From contig NZ_CP150290.1 in NCBI RefSeq assembly GCF_038051995.1, positions 6,734,501 to 6,798,500 of the forward strand: a DNA stretch of 64,000 nucleotides, written 5' to 3'. Under the pieces are notes generated by a model. It saw nothing but the letters and a program-made list of their open reading frames with translations. It was not told the DNA's origin and searched no databases. How positions within the stretch are numbered: position 1 is the stretch's first letter; each line of letters starts with the position of its first letter. Shown piece after piece: positions 49,120 to 58,324 of this stretch. This DNA comes from Paenibacillus sp. FSL H8-0537. Its GTDB lineage: Bacteria > Bacillota > Bacilli > Paenibacillales > Paenibacillaceae. The position numbers were made by a program, and so were the translations under genes.

Positions 49120-50841
49120 TTACTTTCCATAATAGCTTTTCAATGCGTCTATAATGCCGAGCGGGTTTTTGCGCAGGTCTTTGGCGCTGAAATAAATATC
49201 GCCCTTCACTTCAGGATGCTTCGTATTGTATTTCAATTGCTTGATGATTTCCTCCGAGGTTTGCCACCCTGTTTCTTTCGTTCCCAGCTTGTAGGCGGCA
49301 TGGCCGATATAAAGATCGACATCCGTGTTCGCCACTTGGGCTGCCCACCAATCCACCACCTTATCATAACGCGCTGCCGAGAGGGACATGCTCCAATACA
49401 CTTGAGGAGCGACGTAATCGATCCAGCCCTGCTTGACCCATTTGCGCACATCTGCTGACATGCTGTCATATGCGGTTACTCCAGCATTCGTATCGGAGCC
49501 GTTCGCATCCTGCGATTTGTTGCGCCATACACCGAATGGGCTGATGCCAAAATCGACCGTTGGTCTAACGCTGTGAATCGACTCGTCAAGCTGCCTTACG
49601 AATTCATCAATGTTGCTGCGTCTCCATTCCGCTTTGGTCGCGAGCTTCTTGCTGTTATAGGTCTTGAACGTGTCATCATCGCTCAGCGTAATGTTGGACG
49701 GATAAAAATAATCGTCCAAATGTACGCCATCGATATCGTAATGGTTAACCACTTCCATAATGACATCAATTACATGCTGACGAGCTGCCGGAACGCCCGG
49801 ATTAATAAGCAGCTGCGAGCCGGAGGTCAGCACCCAGTCGGGATGCTCCACCGCCACATGATTGGAGGCGAGCTTGCTCGTATCTGTATCCGTATTCGCC
49901 CGGAAAGGATTGAACCAGGCATGGAACGTCATGCCGCGGCGATGCGTCTCATCAAGCATAAATTGCAGCGGATCGTAGGTAGGCGCCACCCCTTGCTTGC
50001 CTGTAAGCACCTTCGACCAAGGAACAAGATCCGATGGGTAAAGAGCGTCGGCCGATGGCCGAACCTGTACGAATACGGCATTCATCCCCATCGCCTGTAC
50101 ATCATCGAGCAATGCCTTAAATTCCTTCTCTTGCATGGCCTGTTTTCCATAGGAAGCTGTTGAAGGAAAGTCCAAATTGTAAATCGTCGATACCCAAACC
50201 CCTCTTAGCTCGGTGCCCGCGGCGGGAGTCGGTACGACAACCGTCGGCAGCGGCTCTGTTGTAGCAGCAGGCGTTGGGGTCGGGATAGCAGTGGGTACCG
50301 GAGTCGCCGTTGGACTCGGCTTCGTTGTGGCCGCTGGTGTAGGAGCAGGCGTTGCGGCCGGACTCGCTGGCGTGCTTGGCACCGGGCTAACGGTATCTTT
50401 GTACAAATTAACAACCTTGGCTTCATTATCCCATCTCACGGCAACACCCAGCTGATTGCTGACAAAACGGAGCGGTACCATTACTCGCCCGCTCACGGTC
50501 TGTACCGTCGCATCAAGCGTAATGACGCTGCCGTTGACAAAAGCGCTATTTTGCCCCGAAACCATCGTAATAATCGTATCGTCCTGACTAATCGTTACCT
50601 GCTTGGCTGCCTGTGACCATCTCACCTGTGCGCCAAGACTTTCACTAATAACCCTCAGCGGCACCATCGTTACGTTCAAATCCTCACGAAGATAGGGAGG
50701 AACATCGCTGCTCACCACATCGCCGTCCAGAACAATTTGAATCGCCTTCGCTGCCGCAGCTTGTACAGAAGCAGGCGCAATGCCTGCCGGGATCAATAGA
50801 ATCAATAATAAGGAGAGCAGAAGCGCCCGTTTGAATCTCAT
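49120..50841 (-). CDS. secreted YngK-type glycoside hydrolase (GHL10) with copper-amine-oxidase-like wall domain
   Basis: A 573-residue exported protein with a signal peptide (about 1-29, ending VQAAA) and a copper amine oxidase N-terminal-like domain, made of two beta units (about 32-135; MVPLRVISESLGAQV and MVPLRFVSNQLGVAV blocks), probably wall-binding. A Pro/Thr/Ala-rich linker (about 140-205) and a DUF187/GHL10 TIM-barrel (about 208-560) follow, with GVWVSTIYNLDFP, HAWFNPFRAN, DIDGVHLDDYFYP and DYVAPQVYWSM. YngK relatives cleave denuded peptidoglycan glycan strands. ATG at 50841 gives the signal peptide directly; in-frame starts upstream add only a polar extension. Confidence 0.92.
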   Translation of the reverse strand: MRFKRALLLSLLLILLIPAGIAPASVQAAAAKAIQIVLDGDVVSSDVPPYLREDLNVTMVPLRVISESLGAQVRWSQAAKQVTISQDDTIITMVSGQNSAFVNGSVITLDATVQTVSGRVMVPLRFVSNQLGVAVRWDNEAKVVNLYKDTVSPVPSTPASPAATPAPTPAATTKPSPTATPVPTAIPTPTPAATTEPLPTVVVPTPAAGTELRGVWVSTIYNLDFPSTASYGKQAMQEKEFKALLDDVQAMGMNAVFVQVRPSADALYPSDLVPWSKVLTGKQGVAPTYDPLQFMLDETHRRGMTFHAWFNPFRANTDTDTSKLASNHVAVEHPDWVLTSGSQLLINPGVPAARQHVIDVIMEVVNHYDIDGVHLDDYFYPSNITLSDDDTFKTYNSKKLATKAEWRRSNIDEFVRQLDESIHSVRPTVDFGISPFGVWRNKSQDANGSDTNAGVTAYDSMSADVRKWVKQGWIDYVAPQVYWSMSLSAARYDKVVDWWAAQVANTDVDLYIGHAAYKLGTKETGWQTSEEIIKQLKYNTKHPEVKGDIYFSAKDLRKNPLGIIDALKSYYGK

Positions 50842-50964
50842 TTCCTTAAAACCTCCAGATTTTTTAGTCATTTTTTCCTCTGAATACACTGAAAATATAG
50901 ACGCTCCTTATCCAGATGAAGTTGCGTTTTTCCGTGAAAAAGCAAGCCCATGGATATAAACCAT

Positions 50965-51465
50965 CTAATCTATAACGGCGATCTTGTAGCCGCCTTCTTT
51001 GCTTTTTTGGAAGGTGTAGGTCATTGCGCTGTTCTCTTCGAAACCTGCCTCAGACAATAAATCGACCCTGACAACTACATTGATATTGCCCGACTCGAAG
51101 TAAGTGACATCTTCAATTCCCGTAAAATAATATTGATAATAGCTCAAATAAAACTGAAACGGATCCGAATGCGCTTGGTCAAGAAAGCTGCTGTTAAATG
51201 CCGTCTGATCCTGCTTCAACAGCGCCTTCAAATTCGTTTGCAGCATTTCCGCCATCCCTTGCTCCTTCAGCTCGGATTGAGAAGCCTCCCAATCAATATC
51301 CATCCCCGGTTCAAAATCGGCGGCCGTGTTGGCGGGCGCATTAGCCGTTTCACTCGGGCTTGAAGCCGCGGAAGACTCTAACTGCTGCGGCGCATTCTCG
51401 GCTGCGGAGCAGCCTGTGAGCAGCAGGAGACAAACAGCTGCCGCCTGCACTATTTTCAGAATCAC
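50965..51465 (-). CDS. lipoprotein of unknown function
   Basis: A 166-residue protein with a lipoprotein signal peptide (lipobox LTGC, Cys19), a Ser/Ala/Pro/Asn-rich tether (about 20-50) and a small alpha/beta domain (about 55-166) of NTF2-like appearance. The start is GTG, with GAGGGTGG upstream. It would sit on the outer face of the membrane. It is transcribed toward the glycosidase gene with 123 nt between and may share its mRNA. No function is assigned. Confidence 0.75.
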   Translation of the reverse strand: MILKIVQAAAVCLLLLTGCSAAENAPQQLESSAASSPSETANAPANTAADFEPGMDIDWEASQSELKEQGMAEMLQTNLKALLKQDQTAFNSSFLDQAHSDPFQFYLSYYQYYFTGIEDVTYFESGNINVVVRVDLLSEAGFEENSAMTYTFQKSKEGGYKIAVID

Positions 51466-51632
51466 AATAAACCACCCTCTTCTCTCGATTCTTCTACTCC
51501 TATGATCTAAACGCCAAAATCAGGAAAATAGTTTCGATCCGCAGCTGAGTGCTTCGGTACTACAAAAAGTGAGTACTAGTTCAAGGGGAAACAGGAGAAT
51601 ATAATGAGACGTATACTCCCAAGGAAAGGCAA

Positions 51633-53666
51633 GTGAACGCTATGCTGCGTACAAACATGATAAGAATGGGCTCCCTGATGGGCATTGCACTGCTGCTTGC
51701 GGCTATCTTCTATTTATTCGCTGCGAATTGGGACGGGTTTAGCAGCTCTCAGAAGATGCTGACCTCCGCCGGATTCGTTTTATTTTTCTATGTGCTGTCC
51801 TTCGGCTTCTCCCGGAGCAAGCTTCCGCTTGGCTTGTCCGCTTTTCTAAGCGGCATATTCCTCGTCGGAGGCTGCATCGCCTTTGGAGCAGCTGCAGCGC
51901 TTGCTGACCAAATTTATAACCTGCATCAGCCACCTTTCATCATTTGTCTGATTTCATTTCTGCCGAGCCTGCTGCTCGCATGGATTACGCGATACAAGCC
52001 GCTATATGTGCTGACGTATATATTGGCGCATTTCACGCTTTATTTTTTATTCGATTATCGTTTGTTTACACCGAATGTGGAAATGAACACCCTGCTTGCT
52101 GATTCCACATTTGTCATATTTAATCTAGCTTTATTTCTGCTAGCACAGACGAAGCGGCTAGCTTCTGAAATCGTTCGGCTGGCGAGCTTTGTGATGCTTC
52201 ACATTTCGCTGCTTAACCTTGCTGGCGCCTTTGACCATGCTGGCCTGTCGCTCTTCATGAATGTTTTGGATATCGCCGTCATAGCGGCCTGCTTCTATTA
52301 TTTCATGCGCATTCGTCTTGATAAAACGATGCTAACCCTTACCGCATTAGCGGCATCCGCTTATACGGTGGCAAAATTCATCCGTTTCTCGTTGGAAACC
52401 GAATCCGTCTTTCGTTTCGTTCTCGGCATCCTGTTCGTTATCGTGCTGCTTACAGCAAACGTGCTGTTTTTCCGCTATATGAACAAGCTAGGCAATAAAA
52501 CCTCAACTGGAGAGAAAACGGCAGAAGAGGTTAAAGAGTCTGATATGTCTGCTGTGGAAGCTGTCCCTCAGCAAGTGAATGGCGCCGCGAGTCGGACCAC
52601 TGACCATCATCTGCTGGGCAGCATCGTCTCTACGGTCATTACAATTGTCGGCATCATCATCGGCAGCATTTCCGTTATTGGCCTTGTTGTGCTGCTAACG
52701 GATGAACATGGACCGCTGAAGACGCAGCACGCCCTGTATGCTCTATCGCTGCTGTTCATCGTGCCAATGCTTCTGCTGCCACGCGTAAATACGGTCGTTC
52801 GCTATACGGTGTTTACCGTTGGCTTCGCTATGGGGCTCGTGTCCATTGCCTGGATCGAAAAAGCGCCGCTGAGCATCATCTTCTTAGCTATTGCGATCAT
52901 CAGCTGGCTTCGCCTGCAAGGGCGCATGCAGCAATTGATCACCTATACGCTGATGAATATTGCCGCTGCCATTGTGCTTTATCAGCTATTCCAAAACATG
53001 CACGATGCATATTCCAGCATCATCATTTCCTTGACCGTGCTTAATACGGCGGTATACGGCAGCTCATTCGCCAGATCGAATGGCGAGCGGCTCGCCCATC
53101 TGAGGGAAGGCAGCCTGCTGTTCAGCTTTATTTTTCTCCTATGGCTGACATCTCTGGACCCTGTATTTACTTTTTCAGTAGCGATATTCAATGTGTTGGC
53201 CTTCATTGTGCTGACAGCTGCGGTGTTCCTATTCATCAAACGCGAGCAAGCGCTGGAAACAGCGGAAAGCTTCTTCTTCTGGCTCCTCTTTCTCGCGATC
53301 AAGTATTACGATTATTTGTGGACGCTGCTGAACAAATCGGTCACGCTTGCGCTGCTCGGCATTGTCGCACTCGGCGTCTCCTACTGGTTTGCACGCCGCC
53401 TGTTGAAGGGTGGAGATCCTCATGAGGCAAGCGTTAAAATCGAATTTTTCGTTGGAAAAAGGAGCTGGCTCATCGCCGCAGTTGTATTGCTCCAGATCGG
53501 CTTCATCGGCTACCAGACAGCTGCCAATGAGTCTTCTCATAGCCGCAATGACCCTGCGTTGTCAGCCCTTGCTGCTCCTGCTAACGATACGGTATCCGTG
53601 GTCACTGTATCTCTGCCGCACGGTCTAGTGATAGCTACACAAGCTACTCATAGCCACATCAGCTAG
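51633..53666 (+). CDS. DUF2157/DUF4401-like large membrane protein
   Basis: A 677-residue protein with about 18 hydrophobic spans in two blocks separated by a charged linker (about 288-330). The first block (about 13-285) resembles DUF2157 and the second (about 335-610) DUF4401. These domains often occur together with a separate GDYXXLXY-type protein, which is not seen here; the C-terminal 60 residues end in a short non-membrane tail. The function is not known. The start is GTG at 51633, with AAGGA 7 nt upstream; ATG at 51642 is possible. It diverges from the lipoprotein gene. Confidence 0.75.
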   Translation: MNAMLRTNMIRMGSLMGIALLLAAIFYLFAANWDGFSSSQKMLTSAGFVLFFYVLSFGFSRSKLPLGLSAFLSGIFLVGGCIAFGAAAALADQIYNLHQPPFIICLISFLPSLLLAWITRYKPLYVLTYILAHFTLYFLFDYRLFTPNVEMNTLLADSTFVIFNLALFLLAQTKRLASEIVRLASFVMLHISLLNLAGAFDHAGLSLFMNVLDIAVIAACFYYFMRIRLDKTMLTLTALAASAYTVAKFIRFSLETESVFRFVLGILFVIVLLTANVLFFRYMNKLGNKTSTGEKTAEEVKESDMSAVEAVPQQVNGAASRTTDHHLLGSIVSTVITIVGIIIGSISVIGLVVLLTDEHGPLKTQHALYALSLLFIVPMLLLPRVNTVVRYTVFTVGFAMGLVSIAWIEKAPLSIIFLAIAIISWLRLQGRMQQLITYTLMNIAAAIVLYQLFQNMHDAYSSIIISLTVLNTAVYGSSFARSNGERLAHLREGSLLFSFIFLLWLTSLDPVFTFSVAIFNVLAFIVLTAAVFLFIKREQALETAESFFFWLLFLAIKYYDYLWTLLNKSVTLALLGIVALGVSYWFARRLLKGGDPHEASVKIEFFVGKRSWLIAAVVLLQIGFIGYQTAANESSHSRNDPALSALAAPANDTVSVVTVSLPHGLVIATQATHSHIS

Positions 53667-53705
53667 CAATCCCAACAGGCTGTTGAATCATATGCATATG
53701 CACAG

Positions 53706-53742
53706 CACAAAAAGCGCCAAGCCTGCTGGCTTGACGCTTTTT
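53706..53742 (+). terminator. terminator of the DUF2157-like gene
   Basis: AAAAAGCGCCAAGC pairs with GCTTGACGCTTTTT (one mismatch), 40 nt after the stop, with T5 on the right. Confidence 0.85.
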
Positions 53743-53831
53743 GTGCTTTTGTGTTTTGAGCTTTTGTGTTTTGAGCTTTTGATCTTTGAACTTTTTGTGC
53801 TTTTTGTGCTTTTGAGCTTTTGAGCTTTTTG
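53737..53831. repeat. short tandem repeat tract (15-nt GCTTTTGTGTTTTGA units)
   Basis: Two exact copies of GCTTTTGTGTTTTGA are followed by degenerate shorter units (GCTTTTGATCTTTGA, CTTTTTGTG, GCTTTTGA). The tract grows out of the right arm of the preceding terminator and was probably expanded by slippage. The minus-strand reading gives a Lys-Ala-Gln-Asn-Thr repeat without coding support. Confidence 0.7.
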
Positions 53832-53894
53832 TTGATTAAGAGCTTACTCGTATTAATCTCGAATGAGCGGAGCCACCAGATCGCTTGCTCATTT

Positions 53895-54112
53895 TGGTTT
53901 CTAGCGGACACGAGATCCGCTATTTGAGGAATAGAGGGGCTAGATCTAATTGTGCGGACTACAAATCCGTTATTAGTCTAAACGGAATATACACAATAGG
54001 ATAATAACAAAATAAGGCCCCTGGTGTCCGCCTAAGTCCAAAAGTCGTTCATTTATCCGAAATAACGTCGCTGGTGTCCGGCTACTGTAGGAATTCGGCG
54101 AAATCATTTGGA
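53895..54112. repeat. GCGGAC/GTCCGC periodic intergenic repeat, array 2
   Basis: Four units 50-60 nt apart: CTAGCGGACACGAGATCCGC, TGCGGACTACAAATCCGTTA, CTGGTGTCCGCCTAAGTCC and CTGGTGTCCGGCTACTG, the last two in opposite orientation to the first. Same family as the array at 30.1-30.3 kb. It fills the gap between the DUF2157-like gene and speD. Confidence 0.6.
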
Positions 54113-54117
54113 TACGA

Positions 54118-54576
54118 CTACGGCTTCATTTTCCCTTCCCCTTGCTCGCTCCCAAGGACGGAAGCCGGAACTTTCGCGTCAGACTCCATTCGATTCGCTA
54201 GCGGGTAACGGTGAATAACGAGCTCGCCCATCCCCCTCGTTATTTTCACCTCAGCGGTTTTCTGCGGTTGAAGGAACACGAGCATCGCTTGAATAGCAAC
54301 ATGCGGATCGACGGTGTCGCCGCAGGTGTAGCAGTCGAGCGCGGCGAAGCCCTTCTCGGGATACGTATGGATCGACATATGGCTCTCGGACAGCATGACG
54401 AGCACCGTCGCGCCCTGCGGCTCGAACTGCTCAGCCTGCACGGATAATATCGTCGCGCCGCTCGCCTCTGCTGCTTGTACCATCTGCTGACTCAATAGAT
54501 CAGCGGCGTTCAAATGCTCGAATGCAATGCCCCACGCGTCCATTGCGACATGGCGGCCATACGTTGAATATTCCAT
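54118..54576 (-). CDS. speD: S-adenosylmethionine decarboxylase proenzyme
   Basis: A 152-residue class 1B AdoMet decarboxylase. It makes decarboxylated AdoMet, the aminopropyl donor for spermidine. The proenzyme cleaves itself between E64 and S65 in SESHMSIHTYPE, and S65 becomes the pyruvoyl cofactor; H70 and C85 match the other catalytic residues. The C-terminal about 25 residues are longer than usual. ATG at 54576 follows GAGGGAG by 8 nt, 3 nt past the stop of the amidohydrolase gene. It is last in a three-gene operon with two nitrilase-family proteins. No speE (spermidine synthase) is in the window. Confidence 0.93.
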   Translation of the reverse strand: MEYSTYGRHVAMDAWGIAFEHLNAADLLSQQMVQAAEASGATILSVQAEQFEPQGATVLVMLSESHMSIHTYPEKGFAALDCYTCGDTVDPHVAIQAMLVFLQPQKTAEVKITRGMGELVIHRYPLANRMESDAKVPASVLGSEQGEGKMKP

Positions 54577-54578
54577 CT

Positions 54579-55463
54579 TCAGCACTCCCTCAGCAGCCTA
54601 TTTTCTTGTTGTTTATAAAGGTCAGGACGGCGGTCATAAAAAGGAGCGACCAGCCCCTGCTCCCGATTCGTACGCAGCATGGAAAAATCCAGCTCCGCCA
54701 TCACGAACATGTCCTGATTCAGCTCACCTGTCTCCAATATGCCATCCTCGGCAAAAGGCACATCGCAGGGCGTGAAAAGCCCCGCTTGGCAATAGCCGCG
54801 GTCAACCTGCGGACGATCCTCACTAAGCTCCCCAACGATGCCGCTAAGCACAACGAACAACTGGTTCTCAATCGCCCGAGCCTGCGCGCAGAGGCGCACC
54901 CGGTAATAGCCGAAGGAGGTATCCGTGTAGGACGGACATAACAGCAGCTCCGCGCCTTGATCGGCAGCAAGCCTTGCCAGCTCGGGAAACTCGATATCAT
55001 AACAGGTCAGTATCGCCAGCTTTCCCCAGCTTGTCTCCACAATATTGACGCTGTCCCCTGCCGTCAGCGGCCAGCGTGTCTGTTCCTCAGGCGTTAGATG
55101 CAGCTTGCTTTGCGTTTCTATCCGTCCGTCCGGGAAGAACAGGAATGCCTTGTTGAAAAACTTCCCATCTTCCTTGCAAATGTGGGTGCCGCCCAAAATC
55201 ATCAGGCCCTGCTCGCGGCTGTTTCTTTGCATCAAGGCTATATAATCCTCGGTATAGCTGTCTAAGTAACGGCAGGCTGCTTCATGATCCATTTCCTCCG
55301 TAAAGCCCAGCAAATGTGCGGTCATATATTCGGGAAACACGATAAGGTCCGCGCCACGTTCTGCGGCCTCCTGAATAGTAACCGTAATTTTTTGCCAAAA
55401 TGCTGCCTCGGCTGTGATGCCCGTCAAGCTATGCTGCACAGCTGCTACCATAAATGGGCTCAT
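54579..55463 (-). CDS. nitrilase-superfamily amidohydrolase
   Basis: A 294-residue carbon-nitrogen hydrolase with an intact Glu-Lys-Cys triad: E45 in FPEY, K120 in SKLHL and C154 in TCYDIEFPE. The family hydrolyses carbamoylated or amide substrates, such as N-carbamoylputrescine. The operon with speD makes a polyamine-related amide a plausible substrate, but this is inferred. It lies 15 nt after the GNAT-nitrilase gene, and the speD start follows its stop immediately. Confidence 0.9.
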   Translation of the reverse strand: MSPFMVAAVQHSLTGITAEAAFWQKITVTIQEAAERGADLIVFPEYMTAHLLGFTEEMDHEAACRYLDSYTEDYIALMQRNSREQGLMILGGTHICKEDGKFFNKAFLFFPDGRIETQSKLHLTPEEQTRWPLTAGDSVNIVETSWGKLAILTCYDIEFPELARLAADQGAELLLCPSYTDTSFGYYRVRLCAQARAIENQLFVVLSGIVGELSEDRPQVDRGYCQAGLFTPCDVPFAEDGILETGELNQDMFVMAELDFSMLRTNREQGLVAPFYDRRPDLYKQQENRLLREC

Positions 55464-55478
55464 AGGCGCCTCCTAATG

Positions 55479-57017
55479 CTACGAATGAATTTGCAAGGAA
55501 TAGATGTCCGTCCTGCGGTCGCGGAACGTCAGCACATCCTTGGACTTGCGGTAGCGCTGCAAAATTTCCATGTCGACTTCGACCATAATAATCGTCTCTG
55601 TATTTTCACTGCATTCTCCGGCAATGCCATCGCGCGGGAATGAGGAATCAGCTGGCGTATATACGCCGGACTGCGCATATTGAATATCGACATTGTCCAC
55701 ATGGGTCAAATTGCCGACCGTTCCCGAGGTGACCGTAAACACCTGATTTTCAATCGCCCGCGCCTGCGCGCAATATTTAACCCTTAGAAAAGTCTGGCGA
55801 TCCTCCGCACAAAAAGGGATAAAAATCAACTGCGCACCCGCTTCCGCCACGGCGCGCGACAGCTCCGGATATTCAATATCGCTGCTCAGCTGAATGGAAA
55901 TTTTGCCGCAGTCGGTATCGAACACCTCCAGCCTGTCGCCACCGTTGATGCCCCACCATTTGCGCTCATTTGGTGAAATATGCAGCTTGTACTGCTGCTC
56001 AATCGTCCCGTCGCGGCGGAATAAATGCCCTACATTGTAGATGCGGTTATTCCGCTCCACAAAATGCGAGCCGCCGATAATATTCACATTGTATTTAACA
56101 GCAAGCTCCGTGAACAGCTCCACGTATTCCACTGTAAATGTCGTCAGCTTGCGCACCGCAAGGCTGGGCGAGCGGTCATCAAGGAAAGAGAGCAGCTGCA
56201 TCGTCACATTTTCCGGAAATACGACAAAATCCGATTTATAATCGGCCGCAACATCGACATAATGCTCGCATTGGGTCGCAAACTCCTCGAAGGAGTCAAT
56301 TTTTTTCATCATATATTGAACGACGCAAATACGCACTGGAAATGAAAGCTTGTAATGGATTTTGCTGCTGCTCGGCTTGTAGTCGATATTGTTCCATTCC
56401 AGCAAGGAGGCATAGCTCATCGAATCATCATCATCGGGCAAATAGTTCGTCAAAATCCGCTTAAGCGTAAAGCCGTTCATCATTTGGAACGTCAGCACCG
56501 AATCATAGATGTTCTGCTGCAGCACTTCCTCCGCATATTCCCGCGGCGTCAGCTTGTCGCTGTATTTGTGATAGCCGGGAATGCGCCCCCCGACAATAAT
56601 GCTTTTTAAATTAAGCTTCTCGGCCAGCCGCTTGCGTGCTTCGTACAGCCGTCTGCCGATTTTCATCCTCCGATAATCGGGGTGCACCATAACCTCCATC
56701 CCATACAGGCTCCCGCCTCGCGGGTTATGGTTGCGGATAAAGCCTTTATCCGTAATTTCCGAATACGTATGCTGCTCCAAATAGTCGTCGAAGTTAACGA
56801 TCAGGCTGGAGCAGGAGCCAATAATCTCGCCATCCAGCTCCACGCAAATTTGCCCCTCAGGAAATATGCGTAGATGGCTTTCGAGCTGAACTTTTTTCCA
56901 TGGGGCCATATTAGGAAAGCAAAGGAGCTGCAGCGAAATAATTTGGTCGATATCTGCCGTTTCTATATTGCGGATGATCATCTTTTTCTCAAATTGAGCC
57001 ATCGGATCGACTGTCAT
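55479..57017 (-). CDS. GNAT acetyltransferase fused to a nitrilase-like domain lacking the catalytic Cys (YhcX-type)
   Basis: A 512-residue two-domain protein. Residues about 12-190 form a GNAT domain (acetyl-CoA loop YRRMKIGRRLYEARKRL, block DYRRMKIGRRLYEA). Residues about 225-510 are a carbon-nitrogen hydrolase domain with E269 (FPEN) and K344 (QYKLHISP), but the site that is Cys in the neighbour (TCYDIEFPE) reads LSSDIEYPE here, with Ser378 in place of Cys. The DNA codons at that site are AGC AGC GAT, so this is not a reading error of mine. The hydrolase domain may be inactive or altered. The arrangement resembles YhcX of Bacilli. ATG at 57017 follows GAGG by 6 nt. It is first gene of the speD operon. 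Confidence 0.88.
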   Translation of the reverse strand: MTVDPMAQFEKKMIIRNIETADIDQIISLQLLCFPNMAPWKKVQLESHLRIFPEGQICVELDGEIIGSCSSLIVNFDDYLEQHTYSEITDKGFIRNHNPRGGSLYGMEVMVHPDYRRMKIGRRLYEARKRLAEKLNLKSIIVGGRIPGYHKYSDKLTPREYAEEVLQQNIYDSVLTFQMMNGFTLKRILTNYLPDDDDSMSYASLLEWNNIDYKPSSSKIHYKLSFPVRICVVQYMMKKIDSFEEFATQCEHYVDVAADYKSDFVVFPENVTMQLLSFLDDRSPSLAVRKLTTFTVEYVELFTELAVKYNVNIIGGSHFVERNNRIYNVGHLFRRDGTIEQQYKLHISPNERKWWGINGGDRLEVFDTDCGKISIQLSSDIEYPELSRAVAEAGAQLIFIPFCAEDRQTFLRVKYCAQARAIENQVFTVTSGTVGNLTHVDNVDIQYAQSGVYTPADSSFPRDGIAGECSENTETIIMVEVDMEILQRYRKSKDVLTFRDRRTDIYSLQIHS

Positions 57018-57172
57018 AGAACGCCTCATTTCATTATTTGTCCTTAGTATAAGCTTGAAAGTTTATAGCTGTATTAAAGTACGGTAAATGCTTTGTAAAC
57101 TTCGCTGCATAAGCATAGCATTGCCGATTTTCCCGAAAATATGGAGACCCGCTCCATATCGGAGATGAAATG

Positions 57173-57237
57173 GGAAAAAACCCGGTGCACAGGCAGCTTT
57201 CCCCTCATGGGAAGGCCTTCTGCACGCCGGGCTTTTG
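57173..57237 (-). terminator. large branched terminator of the 91-residue protein gene
   Basis: The outer stem GCCCGGCGTGCA/TGCACCGGG (one bulge) encloses a second hairpin with CTTCCC/GGGAAAG, and the minus strand then has six T. It also separates this gene from the downstream speD operon. Confidence 0.8.
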
Positions 57238-57296
57238 ACACGGCAACTCGGTTTGTAGAGTGCGAGGTTGAAGCAGCCCATTACAGCTCGATTGGC

Positions 57297-57572
57297 TTAG
57301 TCAATCTTTATAACGCGGCCTTTTTCATCCAAAATAAACTTCGCTTTTTTAACCGTATCCTCTTTGACCATGCGGACAGCACGAACCGCCGGATCGGAAT
57401 CATCCAGCTCCGTCTTCCAGCCAGCTGTGTTCACCAAAGCCAGCACCTGCTCAAAATCCATATCCTTGTAGCCAAAAAAGCCGCTTTGTCCCGCCCATTC
57501 CTTGAGCAGCACCGTTAGTTTATGATTCAGCTTGTCTTCTACCGTTGTATGAATGATTTTTTTTCTAGCCAT
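57297..57572 (-). CDS. small conserved-looking protein of unknown function
   Basis: A 91-residue soluble alpha/beta protein with a basic N-terminus (MARKKIIHTT) and the blocks WAGQSGFFGYKDMDFEQVL and AVRMVKEDTVKKAKFILDEK. No family recognised. AGGAG lies upstream of ATG. It follows greA by 41 nt on the same strand and may be read through from it. A terminator follows. Confidence 0.7.
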   Translation of the reverse strand: MARKKIIHTTVEDKLNHKLTVLLKEWAGQSGFFGYKDMDFEQVLALVNTAGWKTELDDSDPAVRAVRMVKEDTVKKAKFILDEKGRVIKID

Positions 57573-57613
57573 TGTCCATATCTCCTCTATTTGACCACGA
57601 ATAAGCTCTTGCG

Positions 57614-58096
57614 CTAAGCCTTAATTTCGAGCAGTTCATATTTAATGATGCCCATCGGTGCATTCACGCTAATAATGCTGCCTACTTCCTTGCCCATCAG
57701 CTCTTTGCCAAGCGGGCTTTCGTAGGATATTTTATTGCTTGCTACATCGGCTTCTTCTGTGCCAACGATTTTGTATTCCAGCTTCTCCGCGAATTCCACA
57801 TCATTCAAAATAACGGTGAAGCCAATGTTGACCCGGCTCGTATCCAGCGCTTCCACATCAATGACGCGTGCCTTCTTAAGCATTTTTTCCAAAATAATAA
57901 TCCGAGTTTCCATGAAAGACTGGTCGTTTTTAGCTGAATGGTACTCGCTGTTTTCCTTCAAGTCGCCGTAGCTGATGGCCAGCTTGATCCGGGCTGCGAG
58001 CTCCTTGCGCTTCACATATTTGAGATCGTCAAGCTCCGCTTCCAGCTGGGCAAGCCCCTCTTGCGTTAATATAATTTCTTCTCTATCTTTCGACAT
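57614..58096 (-). CDS. greA: transcription elongation factor GreA
   Basis: A 160-residue Gre factor. An N-terminal antiparallel coiled coil (about 10-80) has the acidic tip in SYGDLKENSEYHSAK, where Asp and Glu coordinate catalytic magnesium in the RNA polymerase secondary channel. A C-terminal FKBP-like domain follows (about 85-160; YESPLGKELMGKEVG). It rescues backtracked polymerase by stimulating RNA cleavage. AGGAG lies upstream of ATG. Confidence 0.93.
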   Translation of the reverse strand: MSKDREEIILTQEGLAQLEAELDDLKYVKRKELAARIKLAISYGDLKENSEYHSAKNDQSFMETRIIILEKMLKKARVIDVEALDTSRVNIGFTVILNDVEFAEKLEYKIVGTEEADVASNKISYESPLGKELMGKEVGSIISVNAPMGIIKYELLEIKA

Positions 58097-58186
58097 CTTA
58101 ACAGCTCCTGTCCAGCATTCTATTGTTCATTCTAACCTAATTCGCCTCAACATGCGAAGACTGCCTTATGTCCAACGCCGCTTTAC

Positions 58187-58256
58187 AAGGTGAAACGGCT
58201 GGCGCCATTCTTTGGCGGCGTGGCGCTTATAAATGCTTATATTTTAGAAAAAGCAT
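58187..58256 (+). repeat. dispersed hairpin repeat, copy 4
   Basis: AAGGTGAAACGGCTGGCGCC, then TTCTTTGGCGGCGTGGCGC and CTTATAAATGCTTATATTTT. Module two is shortened. It lies between greA and rlmN (both minus strand). Confidence 0.8.
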
Positions 58257-58324
58257 CCCCTGCCGCCTGTAAAAAAGCAGTCGGAGATGCCCGTATGCCT
58301 TGCTGCTGCCCAACCTGCTATGTG

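Noticed and set aside
53663..53911. Frame with a repeated Lys-Ala-Gln-Asn-Thr peptide
   Set aside because: A by-product of the 15-nt tandem DNA repeat and terminator; no SD or conserved flanks.
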